From: Filosporella fistucella
Lineage: Eukaryota > Ascomycota > Leotiomycetes > Helotiales
Length of the DNA: 64,000 nucleotides
Direction of reading: 5' to 3'
Assembly (NCBI GenBank): GCA_030077755.1
Contig: JAQJZZ010000010.1
Span: 3,348,001-3,412,000, forward strand
The notes below the pieces were generated by a model. That model saw only the letters and a list, made by a program, of their open reading frames with translations, searched no databases and was not told where the DNA came from. Of the stretch, positions 46,497 to 58,356 are shown in pieces. A program made the translations under genes and the position numbers. The first letter of the stretch is position 1. Each line of letters starts with the position of its first letter.

Positions 46497-47997
46497 TCAG
46501 ACCTCCTCGGTGAATCGAGAAGTATGAGATCCGTCCTGCGAAGGATGTGACCGACCAAGGTGATCGGGCCTACGAGGTGGAGTTAGAGGTGCGGGAATTG
46601 CCGAGAATGGTCCATGTTCAGTTACTGGTGTCCTAGCAGGGCTTGGTCGCATCACTGGAACACCACTGTCTCTCTGCATCGACATGCCAACAGGGGTAAG
46701 TGGTGAATTGCCAGTTCCTCCATAGAAGCCCTCTGAGTCCCGGTAGAAAGATGTTCCACTCAGAGTATTCGACTCACCAAAACCCCCTCCATATCCATCA
46801 CCACCCGTTTGCAAAACTGATGGCAACTTCCTTCCAGAAACTCGGTAGAACCCTCGCTCACTCCCGGCAGTCGATGACATTGTGCCTTCGGTTTTCTGCG
46901 ATGAGCGTTTATACCCAGTAAGGCTTGCAAGAGCAGCTGGCACGGCAAAAGCGAGTGATCGTCGTTCCGTCATACCTCCCGAAGGCTGAATTGGACCACC
47001 GGCAGCCCCACGAGCTGTATCTGTGCTAGCCGGGTCTTCATTGCCACTACCCAATGATAGCATCGATTGGTTTCGTCTCTTCCATCTGAGTATAAACAAT
47101 ATCACAAATATTAAAATGGCGGCCGCAGCAACCCCACCGATAACACCACCCACCACAGTTGGCGTAGAGACCGACGACGAGTTTGAACCATTTCCACTCC
47201 CAGCTGCAGCTGTGCTGGACGACCCGGTGCCCGCCGACACACCAGTTGCTCCAGAACCACTTCCTTCCGTAGGACTGGCTGACGACGTAGCCAGTGAAGA
47301 TGAACTAGGCGAGTAAAGAGAGGATGTAGAGGATGTTGTAGGTGAATTAGACGAAGAGCTGGAAGCCGTGAGATATGTTAAGGAGGAGCTTGATAACAAC
47401 GTGGAGGTAGAAGAATTTGAGAAGCTTGGAGTCAAACTGCTCGCACTTGATATTACTGGATTATTGTTAGTTCTCCCCTCACCACCGATAAGCAATTGAC
47501 TCACAAGTTGTGGAATTAGAACTAGCTAGGAGAGAAGCAAAACTTGTGGGTATCGAAGGAGTGGACGTCGAGGAGGTTGCGGTCCCCGAACTGATATTTA
47601 ATGATTGTGACGCAGCGTAATCGGGTGGAGGTACAACGCCAGGTACCGTCGATGCTGCGGCTGATTCTGGAGTAGTTATTCCAGGGCTTGCTGCCGTCGC
47701 AGTAGCCGGCGAGGATATTTCTGTTATTCCGAGTGTAGTGGAAGAATCTCCAGTGGCATTGACCAAAACCGTTTGAATAGCGAATGTGTTGCCATTGGTA
47801 TCGACCTCGACCTGTTGAACTACAGAAACCGTAGCTACGACTTCGGTCACAATAGATTGTATGACGGAATTGCCTGAAGTTCCTCGATGGAAGATATGAT
47901 GCTGGTGCTGGTGTTGATGCTGGTGATTATGCTCTCGATGAGCTGAGTCGTGCCTGGCCAGAAAGAGTGATGGCCGAGGTGGTTGGTCGTCGCTCAT
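46497..47997 (-). CDS. Ser/Thr-rich single-pass membrane protein (sensor- or mucin-like)
   Basis: Exons 47997-47505 and 47455-46497 give 483 aa. A His-Gln dipeptide run (HQHQHQHQHH) lies near residue 26. Residues about 50-100 form predicted strands (VIQSIVTEVVATVSVVQQVEV). A ~150-residue Ser/Thr-rich stretch, likely O-glycosylated, precedes one membrane helix at about 264-286 (VVGGVIGGVAAAAILIFVILF), followed by a basic stop-transfer RWKRR and a ~195-residue cytoplasmic tail rich in Ser, Gly and Pro. This layout is that of fungal wall-stress sensors and signalling mucins, but I see no WSC domain and no clear signal peptide after the ATG at 47997, so the call is by architecture only. The start is the first ATG; the frame is open 11 codons upstream. 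Confidence 0.78.
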
Positions 47998-49430
47998 AGC
48001 GTCGCCGTTGCTGCTGTTTCTACAGCGCAATTAAAAAAAGAATGCAATTGAGCCCGCGACTTGACGCGAATATTAGATGGAACGTCAACTCATTGCCGTC
48101 ATCGAAAAGTAGACGAGACGAGGTGTTGGGAAGAAGTAGAGGGACCGTAGACGGTGGGTAAAAACGGATTTGGGGTGAGGTGATTTGATTTGATTTGATT
48201 TCTGAGATCTTCCGGATTAAACAGCAGACACCTGGTGGACCATGGATGTTGGACTCCTCATTGTGTTCAGGCTTCTTGGCATCAAATTTCGCTTGAGGTG
48301 TAATGGCCCGTGCTACAGACAGAGAGCCAATGGGCGGCCGACAGTGATGCTAATTACGGGGATACGACGGAGCATTTATCCACTTTGACCTATCATGTCC
48401 GAGAGGGCAGATGAAAAGAGGCCGTTTTACCAGGATAAATTTAGCACGAGGCTCAAAATTTGAGAGGAAGAGGAAGAGGAAGAGCAAAACGGCTGATGTC
48501 GATGTCCATGTCGATGGCTTGAACGTTTGGTTGGCTTTGTGTGGGAGAAGTCTCCATCAGCCACAAAGAATTGGTCCGGAAAACAGCTGCACATCAAACC
48601 AAAGACTCGACTCAGATGAGTTGCGTCAGGTACTGTACAGAGAACGACAATTACTTCGTAATCATTGTGCGCGTTTGTGTCATTTCTTTTTCTTATCGCC
48701 CAGCTGATTTCTGATTCCACACTTTATCATGACACTAAATCAACTGGTCGTGAGCATCTGTCCCACCCCTCAATTGCCACTCTATCAGCTTTGTCTCTGA
48801 CTGTCCGACTCCTGTTCTTTCACCACAGCCAACCATAGCACCAAACCCTCAATTAAATCTGGACCACTGAGAATCTACAGCTTTGATATCTTGCCAGATA
48901 TCTGTTCGAACTACCCACTGTGGTACTCCCTCCGTACATGCCTTACATCTCCGTTGTTTGCAGAAGATGAGCGATTTCCACCGTTCTAGATTTGTCCAGA
49001 GCTCCGTCTTCACGATCAGCCATCAACGCATGTCTGAGAGCTACAGCCCAACAGGGCCGGATCTAAACTTTATCCAGCCGATTCAATACGCCTCAACTTT
49101 GACCAGTGCGACACAACAACGCCCATTATCCCAATTCGGACTTTTGTGTAAATTTCGTGAGAAATACGAAGGAGAAAAAAGAAAGCTATTTTTGGCTGAT
49201 GATTGCTTGTATTTGAAACATTCCAGATGTGCTGCATATGCGAGATGATGCCATGCTTGGACTCGTCTGCGGTCCCTGAAAGCCTCAGCCGACAATCGCG
49301 ATAAACCAAGCTTCCAGATTGCGGGGTTTGTTACAACCAAGAATTTGATCCACGAAACAAGCCGACAATCAAAAGCAACATGCAACTCCCAACTTGAAAC
49401 CAAACATTCTGGACATCACGGAAAACAAAT
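47998..49430. other. Divergent intergenic region
   Basis: 1.43 kb between the S/T-rich membrane protein gene (-) and the DUF676 hydrolase gene (+). It holds four copies of TGATT in tandem at 48181-48200 and several short ORFs without coding character. Confidence 0.45.
48181..48200. repeat. Short tandem repeat (TGATT)4
   Basis: Four perfect copies of TGATT sit about 184 bases upstream of the start codon at 47997. Probably a neutral microsatellite in the promoter or leader. Confidence 0.8.
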
Positions 49431-51702
49431 ATGGCTACTCCAGCGCAACTTGATGAGAAGAGACGCCAGGATTTCGAAGGGGCATCTTCCTCGAATCCGG
49501 CTGGAGCAGCTACACAGGCACAATTGGCAGAAAAAGTGCGACAAGACCAGAATTCATCTTCTACTTTTGCAACGCCCTCCCAGCTATTGGAAAAGTCGCA
49601 GCATACTCGCCCGCCTCCTTTACCGCCACGAGGTAGCTCTGCGATCTTTACACCAGCTCCACCAGCATACTCTGCCGATGATGCTAGGAGAAGTGAGCTG
49701 ATATCGGAGCAATGGCGTTCGCACGATCCAAGATCCTCTTCAACACATTCTTTGGTGCCGTCGGAATCAGGAAGAGATGGAAGGCGAACACTATTGCTCG
49801 TATTTATACATGGATTCATGGGGAATGAAACCAGTTTTCAGAGCTTCCCAGCACATATTCATAACCTCCTCACAATAACCGTGGCAGATACCCACGTTGT
49901 ACATACCAAGATTTATCCCAGGTACAAATCTAGGAAGGCCATTGAATTCGCGAGAGATGATTTCAGTACTTGGTAGGGCTTATCCTACCCCTTTGAACAT
50001 ATCTAGCTCATATTTTAAAAGGCTAGAACCACACGAAAACAACAATACAGAAGTTATTCTACTTGGGCATAGCATGGGGGGGTTATTATCTGCAGAGGTT
50101 GCCTTGCAAAGACCTCCAAATCCTGCAACAGGGAAGCCTTTTCGTCACCGGATATTGGGTACTATAAATTTCGATACACCGTTTTTAGGAATGCACCCTG
50201 GAGTTGTTGTGAGTGGATTGGGCAGCTTGTTCCGTCCAGCTCCAGAACCCCCCAGAGCAAGAGTAAACCATGTTTCTTCGAGTGGAACAAATACACCGTC
50301 TATGAACAGCCAAGCCTCGGTTTCGTCGCCAAGTTACGCTCCCTCGACTTCTGGCTCGGAAATTTCATCACAACCAAGTTTGGTACAAACCATCACCTCT
50401 CCCCTAGCAAGCCCGACGAACGATCCATTCTTCAACCCTCCATTCCCAAATGATGTGCGGCTACCAGAACGGAAAGGCTGGACCAATATCTTACATTTCG
50501 TTAACAAACATTCTGATGGTTTGCGGGATGCTACGAAGCAATACTTCATGTCACATCTTGAATTTGGTGGTGCGATGGCAGATTATCCCGGACTCAAGAA
50601 TCGATACGAGAAAATTCGTGCCTTGGAAGATGCGAGTGAAGTTTCACCCACAGGGCCAGGATATTACCCTCCAACTCGGAGAATCAGGTTTGTTAATTAT
50701 TACACAGCAAGCACAGGTAGGCCAAAGGCACCAAAGATTCCACCCGGACACATGGTTGACAAGGACGGCTTATTGCAACCAATTGAGGTTGAGATGCAGG
50801 ATATGACATTGAGTCCATCGAGAAGTCGATCCAAGACACCGACTCCTAGGATTTCTGTCGAAGAACATCGTGATGGTACTGTGACACCACAACAGCTTGA
50901 GGATGCTCCAGATGCATCGCCAATCGAGATTCAGATGCAAGATCTAGGAGAGAATTCTGGCGTTCACAACGAGGTGCAAGAACCAGCCCCGATGCAGCAC
51001 ATCGATTCTATGCCAATTGAAGAAGATGATTTTCCAGACCCACTGGTATCTACAACGACTGGAAACTCCGAAGAAGCAAAGCCGGAGCTCCAACCAACTT
51101 CCACTGAGCCGGCTCTGCCGCCACTTCCTCCAATACCAACTGAACCTAAACCAATTGATTTCAGTATCTACACGGACAAGGACTCTCGTAAAATAGCAGA
51201 AAAAGAACACAAGCGTGTAATGAAAGTCTATCAGCAAGCTGTCAAAGATCGGGAGAGTGCAATCAAGGACCGGAAGAAAATCGCAGAGAAGCGTGAGAAG
51301 AAAGCTCGACAGGAACAAGAGAAGAAACTGAAATTAGAGGAGAAGCAACGATTGAAAGAGGAAAAAGAAGAGGAGAAGAGAAGGATTATCAACCCTGAGC
51401 CTCGAGAGGCGCCAAGGGGAAGACAGGCTTCAGTGACTCCTTCAACGGCTACTTCAGTGAAGGATGAAAAGCCCAAAAGGGACAAGAAATTCTGTATGCT
51501 TCCGCCTGAGTATGGTGGGAAGCGAGACAAGTGCTGGATCAGAATTTTCATGGAAGGTGTTGATGAAGTGGGGGCACATTGTGGTCTTTTCTTCCCAGGA
51601 CCCCAATACGAGAGCCTAGTAGGCGATGTTGGGGAGAGGATTGGGAAATGGGTTGATGAAGATGCTGCAAGACGAAAAGTGGCTGGGAATGAGCGGTCTT
51701 GA
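49431..51702 (+). CDS. DUF676/lipase-like alpha/beta hydrolase with long disordered tail
   Basis: Exons 49431-49972 and 50022-51702 give 740 aa; the splice rebuilds DDFSTW-LEPHE. After a ~115-residue Pro/Ser/Gln-rich N-terminus comes the hydrolase core: LLVFIHGFMGNETSF (oxyanion region), IYPRYKSRKAIEFARDD, and the nucleophile elbow GHSMGG with Ser 198. INFDTPFLGMHPGV follows, as in DUF676 putative serine esterases. The core is interrupted by a Ser/Pro-rich insertion (residues about 260-320), resumes at KGWTNILHFVNKHSDGLRDA, and ends in a Lys/Glu coiled coil (EKREKKARQEQEKKLK) and a conserved C-terminal block (DKCWIRIFMEGVDEVGAHCGLF). Likely an intracellular lipase or thioesterase; substrate unknown. 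No signal peptide. Confidence 0.88.
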
Positions 51703-52106
51703 ATTTGCTTTCATATTAATCGCGTAGATAAATTGCAAGATACCCTTAGACTATGATTCTGATTTTATACACCAGTCATTTTTATCATTGATTTTCATCC
51801 GTTTTCATCCCATCTCAAGGGTGAAGCTTTAGATGCCAAGCGGCCTCAAGATGCACGAAAATGGCATTCTGCTCTTATTGGCCACCCACCTCAACAGGCC
51901 CACATAGGCCTGCAGAACGTCATAAATTCTGCAGCGCTACCCCACAACAGCTAAAAGAACCGTCTGCGGGTCTACAGGCCTTTGGACTTTCAAAAACATC
52001 TCATCAACAACTTCCCCCACTTTCTTTTGGTTGCATCTGGCATTCAATGCCTGAATATCCATCCTCAGCTCGCGACGTGCTCTGAAAGCGGTGCCCCACT
52101 ATCAAT
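51703..52106. other. Intergenic, bor1 promoter
   Basis: 404 bases between two + strand genes. No element recognised. Confidence 0.45.
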
Positions 52107-54273
52107 ATGGCTTCTCAATCTGCTGCGAATAGCTATGCTCTCCCTTCAATCGGGAATCTACAGCATGAACCTCAATCTTCTCCCCAACAGCGTAAATCAT
52201 GGCGCAATCGGCTGCATTTCCTTAATACTGTGAAGAAACAAGATGGATTGAATAGACAGGATAGTCGTGGACGGACGGCTAGATGGTGGAAGATACAGCT
52301 GTTTAGAGGCATGATAAATGATGTGAAGAGGAGGGCACCGTTTTATGCGAGTGACTGGATTGATGCTTGGGATTATAGAGTTGTGCCTGCTACGGTGTAT
52401 ATGTATTTTGCAAAGTTCGTGGAAATTTATTTATTTACTTCATTTTGATGTTTTTGTTTGAGGGAAACCTGAAGAAACATTGAAAGTGCAGTGCTGATGA
52501 CTTGAATAGTATCTTGCCGGCTTTGGCTTTCTCTCTTGATATGTAAGTGCTCTACCCTGGCTAGGCTGTGTTTTTATTGATTCGGAAAGGTTCACCAAAA
52601 CCAACATGTCATACGGGGTCAACGAGGTCCTCTTGGCCTCTGTCCTTGGCTCCGTTGTCTTCGCCGTCTTCGCAGCTCAGCCTCTGGTCATTGTCGGCGT
52701 CACTGGTCCTATAACAGTTTTCAACTACACCGTCTACGACATCATGGTACCAACCGGCACCAACTACTTCGCATTCATGGCTCTCGTTGGTCTCTGGTCC
52801 ATGGTCATGCATTTCATCCTCGCCATAACGAATTCTTGCAATGCACTTAAATACGTAACCCGTTTCTCATGCGATATCTTCGGGTTCTACGTTGCTTTTA
52901 TCTATCTGCAGAAAGGAATACAAGTTCTGACTCGGCAGGGAAGTGATGAAGCTTTTTATCTTTCTATTGTTATTGCTTTACTTGTGCTTGTTGTTGGCTA
53001 CCTCTGTGGAGTGGTAGGAACGAGTCCTCTTTTCCAGCATTATGTTAGAGTGTTTATAAAGGATTATGGGACGCCACTTACAGTCATTTTCTTTACTGGG
53101 TTCGTGCATATTGGGAAGATGAGAGGTATACATTTAGAGACGCTGCCGACAAGTAAGGCGTTCTTCCCTACAACGGATAGAGGATGGTTTGTGCATTTCT
53201 GGGATATTCGTGTGGGCGATGTGTTTATTGCTATTCCTTTTGCAGTACTGCTGACTATCTTGTTTTACTTTGATCATAATGGTATGTTTTCTACCCATTA
53301 CCTTTTGACCATGACGGCTAACAATTTAGTCTCATCCTTGATTGCTCAAGGAACCGAATTCCCTCTTCGTAAGCCTGCCGGTTTTCACTGGGATCTTTTT
53401 CTCCTTGGTATCACTACAGGTGTTGCTGGGCTTCTTGGTATTCCTGCTCCCAACGGACTCATCCCTCAAGCACCCTTCCATACCGATTCTCTCTGCGTTA
53501 CCAAAGTCGTGTCTGATCCAAATGAAGAGGGCGCAAACAAAGGCCATGTCATCACGAAAGTCGATCATGTTGTGGAACAGCGTTTCTCAAACTTGGCTCA
53601 AGGTCTTCTCACACTAGGCACTATGACTGGCCCACTTCTCATCGTCCTACATCTCATTCCTCAAGGTGTACTCGCAGGTCTTTTCTTCGTCATGGGAGTT
53701 CAGGCTCTTGAAGGGAATGGAATCACACTTAAAATCCTATTCCTGTGCAAAGACAAATCCTTGACTCCAGCGTCAGAACCACTCAAACGTATCCGAAGAA
53801 GACTAGCTATCTGGATATTCGTCGCCATTCAACTCATTGGTTTCGGTGCCACATTCGCGATTACACAAACAATCGCTGCAGTCGGATTCCCAATCATTAT
53901 TCTCCTACTCATACCGGTCCGAACATTTGTGCTCCCGAAATGGTTTACAGATGAAGAATTAAGGATCTTGGATGCGCCAACTGCGAGTCCGTTCACGATG
54001 ATCAGTGTAGGAGGTAATTTTGGAGAGAGTGAAGAGATTATTGGGGGCAGTGGAGAGGAAACGGCTGTGCAGAGTGGGAATGAAGGCGTGGTTGAGGGGG
54101 ATGGGGATGGGGATAGTTATGAGGGGATGGCAGAACGAGGAGAGGGGCCTGGGGTGGGATTGAAGAGGGGAGAAGGGAGCAGGAGTGGCAGATGGGATGG
54201 AGGAGAGAGTATTGAAATGCAGAAACCAGGAATGAATAGGAGGAGTGCGAGTAGACAGTCAATTGGAAAGTGA
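52107..54273 (+). CDS. bor1: SLC4-family anion (borate/bicarbonate) transporter, Bor1-like
   Basis: Exons 52107-52414, 52510-52542 (33 nt), 52590-53281 and 53330-54273 give 658 aa. The membrane domain begins after YRVVPATVYMYFAN and contains the family blocks SYGVNEVLLASVLGSVVFA, QPLVIVGVTGPITVFNYTVYD, and FDHNVSSLIAQGTEFPLRKP. The last is produced only by removing a 48-base intron that has no in-frame stop, so an unspliced message would still translate with 16 extra residues. PAPNGLIPQAPFHT and VEQRFSNLAQGLLT follow. The C-terminal ~100 residues are Gly/Glu/Arg-rich and probably cytosolic. Yeast Bor1 exports borate at the plasma membrane; a vacuolar role has also been reported in yeast. Family assignment is very sure. 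Confidence 0.93.
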
Positions 54274-54696
54274 TATTCCACAGAGACTGGTGGTCGGAGT
54301 TAAGGTTTTGATACTTTCCGCCTCCACGCGAAGATTTTACACCGCGGGACAATTTGCAGTCCGAACATAATAAATTTATGGCAGTTTGTTGAGAACATCA
54401 TGAGAAAAAGTGTCAATATAGATAATGTAAATATAATACGAGCTCAAAGAACAATCTAAACCTAGAATGAATTAAAAATCGGCACATTGATTCTCCCGCA
54501 CGTGATAACAACGGAATGCCGCGGAACACGCTAGGATGTTTTTGATAATCATGACCACTATGAGCATTCGCCATCAGTGAGCTCGACTTCGACGACAACA
54601 CCTTTCAATCGACTCCTTGTCCCGATGAGATAGCACTAGAAAGTCACTGCAATCACAATACAGTGACTCTCTTTCTGCAATCTCCACCCCGCAAGC
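54274..54696. other. Intergenic, afg3 promoter
   Basis: 423 bases between bor1 and afg3, both +. No element recognised beyond a CT-rich leader near 54660-54690. Confidence 0.45.
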
Positions 54697-57476
54697 ATGA
54701 CCTCGATATTACGGCAGTCGAGCAATCTTGCTAGAATATCAAGATCAGCTCTCCAATCCGCCTCACGATCCTCTCTCCGCTCTTCGAATCATACTCCATT
54801 ACTCTCCTCTCGATTAGCTTGCCAGCAGGGTCGGTCATACTCTACGCCAAAGGACCCAAGGGGGAGCAATGGTGCTAAGAAAAATGATCCCAGCAAGGAA
54901 GATGTAAAGCCAACTTCAAAGGCTGCCCCGGGGACAGAAAACCTACATGATGGCAAGACTCCTCTCTCGAAGCCTGCAGAATCTGCAAAGGAAGAGCAAC
55001 CCAGCGAGCCTCCATTAGCAGAGGGAATGGAAAGGATGACTGCCGAGGAAATGAAGGCAATAGATGAGACAGTGGAGATGATAAAAAAAGGCCTGCCGGC
55101 ATCGCAGGTGTCTATTTTTGAAGATGTGGCAGAGCGGATGAAGAAAGAAGGCATACCGAAAGAATTAAGAGAGTTCATGAATGAACGGCGGGCGGGGGCA
55201 CCTCTGACTCTGGCATCGGCGGCGAAATTCACAAAGATAATTATGGCAATGCGCAAATACGACGTCCAGGGCTGGAAGAATGAGGTAAATAAAAATAGCC
55301 AGGAAGGCGAGAAGAGTGACAGCAAAAAGACGGATTTTCAGTCGAACGACAACATTGGTGGCGATGGTCCCCCTCCACCTCGTTCTGTTCCTAACTTCCC
55401 TGGCGGCAATAAGAAGAAAGCGGGGGGTAACAAACCACCCGAGTTCAAGGCTGGAGAGATCAAGTTGGATCTGAGCACCCTTCTGATTTCTTCTTTTGTG
55501 TCCTATCTCCTCTACCGATCAGTCTTCCCTGGTGAAAGCAGCCGCGATATTACCTACCAGGAATTCCGAAGCACTTTCCTCGACAAGGGACTGGTTGAGA
55601 AATTGACTGTCTATAGCGAGGGCAGAGTCCGAGTCGATTTGCATCGCGAAGCTACTCAATCCATGTACCCCGATTCTCCTGCCGCAAACCCCAGCTTCCA
55701 CTACTACTTCTCCATTGGTTCTGTAGAGTCTTTTGAGAGACGGCTGGATGAAGCACAGTACGAACTTGGTATTCCTACTTCCGAGAGGATACCTGTTAAT
55801 TATGCCGCGGACACGGATTTGTGGAAGGTCGTTCTTAGCTTTGGTCCCACGCTTCTGTTTATCGGTGCTATCTTCTACATGTCACAGCGTGCTTCAAGGG
55901 GCGCTGGAGGTGCTAGTGGTGTATTCGGCATGGGCAAGAGTCGAGCTAAGCAGTTCAACCATGAGACTGATGTCAAAGTTAAGTTTGCAGATGTTGCTGG
56001 TATGGATGAAGCTAAAGCCGAGATCATGGAGTTCGTCGCCTTCTTGAAGACGCCAGAGCAATTCCAGAGACTCGGCGCAAAGATCCCTCGTGGTGCTATT
56101 CTTTCTGGACCTCCTGGTACTGGTAAGACTCTCCTGGCAAAGGCTACAGCTGGTGAATCCCAAGTGCCCTTCTTCAGCGTCAGTGGTTCCGAGTTCGTGG
56201 AGATGTTCGTTGGTGTTGGTGCTTCAAGAGTGCGTGATCTATTTGCCATGGCAAGAAAGAACACACCTTGCATCATCTTCATCGATGAAATCGACGCTAT
56301 TGGAAAGTCTCGAAAGTCAGGTAACCTCGGCGGTGGTAATGATGAACGAGAAGCTACACTCAATCAAATTCTGACTGAGATGGATGGTTTCAATACTACT
56401 GAGCAAGTCGTTGTTCTTGCCGGCACCAACAGACCTGATGTGCTCGACAAGGCGCTGATGCGTCCTGGTCGATTCGATAGACATATCGCGATTGATAGAC
56501 CAACAATGGAAGGACGAAAGCAGATCTTCTTAGTCCACTTAGGGAAGATCGTCACTCACGAGGATTTGGAATTCTTGACTGGACGACTTTCCGCTTTGAC
56601 TCCTGGCTTCTCTGGTGCTGATATTGCCAACTGTGTTAACGAGGCTGCTTTGATAGGTATGTAAAGTCCTCAATCTAAATAACAATTACTAATTTGTTCC
56701 CAGCCGCCCGTACCAGCGCAACATCAGTTGTCATGAGCCATTTTGAGCAAGCAATTGAGCGTGTTGTTGGAGGTCTTGAGAAGAAATCCCTTGTTCTCTC
56801 CCCTGAGGAGAAGAAGACGGTAGCCTACCACGAAGCTGGTCATGCCATTTGTGGCTGGTACTTCAAATGGGCCGACCCACTGCTTAAGGTTTCCATCATT
56901 CCCCGTGGGCAAGGCGCTCTTGGATACGCTCAATATCTCCCAGCTGGCGACACCTACCTCATGAACGTCAATCAACTTATGGATCGTATGGCCATGACTC
57001 TCGGTGGTCGTGTGTCTGAAGAAATCCACTTCGAGAGTGTGACATCTGGTGCCTCGGATGATTTCAACAAAGTCACCCGTATGGCCACTGCAATGGTCAC
57101 CAAATGGGGCATGAGTAAGAAGCTCGGTCCCCTCCACTTCGAAGACAACGATCAGCAGCTCCATAAGCCCTTCGCTGAAGCAACAGCGCAAACAATTGAC
57201 TCCGAAGTCCGCCGTATCGTCGACGAAGCCTACAAACAATGCACCGATCTCCTCATAGAGAAGAAAGCGGAAGTCGGAATCATCGCTGAAGAGCTCCTTA
57301 AGAAAGAAGTCCTTGACCGAAACGACATGGTCAGACTATTAGGTCCCCGTCCGTTTGACGAGAATAAAGAATTCATCAAGTACTTTGGCGGCGGGATGGG
57401 TGAGAAGAGCGCACCTCCTCCTTTCCCTACCGAGAATACCGATAGTCCACCTGAAGACTCACCGAGCGTACTGTAG
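54697..57476 (+). CDS. afg3: Mitochondrial m-AAA protease subunit Afg3
   Basis: Exons 54697-56656 and 56704-57476 give 910 aa. The N-terminus is a mitochondrial leader ([19 protein letters not shown], Arg/Ser-rich, no acids). Two membrane helices flank the intermembrane-space domain ([16 protein letters not shown] near 270 and [17 protein letters not shown] near 380). The AAA domain carries Walker A GPPGTGKT (471-478), the pore loop [11 protein letters not shown], Walker [12 protein letters not shown] and the second region MRPGRFDR. The protease domain has HEAGH (696-700). The block [17 protein letters not shown] before the metalloprotease site resembles Afg3 more than Yta12. It works in the inner membrane with Yta12 to degrade unassembled proteins and mature ribosomal protein bL32m. 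An extended N-terminal region (about 50-240) makes it longer than yeast Afg3. Confidence 0.93.
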
Positions 57477-58356
57477 GGTATATGGGGTGGAACATAGCAT
57501 TTGAGAGGAAATAAAACCTTGTAAAGCAAAAATTAAAGTGGATGGGTCTCTAGCTGTTTGGTCGCTTGTTTGTATAGCATTTTCTTGGCGTTGAGATGGG
57601 ATCTGACTTGGAAGAAGGAGAGAAAGTGAGAGGAGGAAAGAAGGCTTTTAGTGCCTGTGTGGCGACGAGATGGACGATTGCAGGAGGTAGAGATCAATAA
57701 ACTTCACTCTGGTTCCTTTGTGTTTTTTGTGTGAGCGGCGGTGGTGGTGGAAGGCGAGGATAGGGTGTGGGGAAGAGAAGGAGAGATGAGCTGTATGAGT
57801 GGATGAGCGGTGCAGAGGAGATTGCAGTGTATATGAAATGAGGAGATTATTGTAAATCTAAATTATATCTCTACTTGTCTTCCGAAAGTGACGTGAATTC
57901 TATTTCTTCATTTTGTATCATGGAACAGATATCTGTTCGTCGTCCAGGTAATAGTATTGGTTCTGGCTTCAACCTGACCACAATTCATTAAGGATATATA
58001 GATCTTCGCACACCAGGTAAACCAAAAAAAAAAAGTAGAAGATGGTAATTTGCATCTTATTACATAAATTAACAGGATGGGAGATAAGAGCAGATATATC
58101 TGTATTTTGTGGAGAAACGACTATTGTCACCGCGAGAGGTTTACATTCTTCAATATATTGGCCGTCGTTGCTCTGTTACGTGAGTGTATAATTTGCGGTG
58201 GAAGCGCGTTTGTATTATGAGAAGAATTTGTGCTTATCATCTTTGTGAAAAGGTGATACCCAAGCATATCGCATCGCGTGTGGTGTGTAGAAGAGATCCA
58301 ACCACCATTTCATATATATACCAAGCCAAAAGACCCAAGATCTGCCTGCCCATCAC
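57477..58356. other. Convergent intergenic region
   Basis: 880 bases between the 3' ends of afg3 (+) and the CorA-like gene (-). Purine-rich around 57600-57800 and with an A12-type run near 58025. Nothing coding is recognised. Confidence 0.5.

Noticed and set aside
54789..55325. 178-codon minus-strand ORF inside afg3
   Set aside because: Antisense shadow of the afg3 N-terminal extension with no domain of its own.
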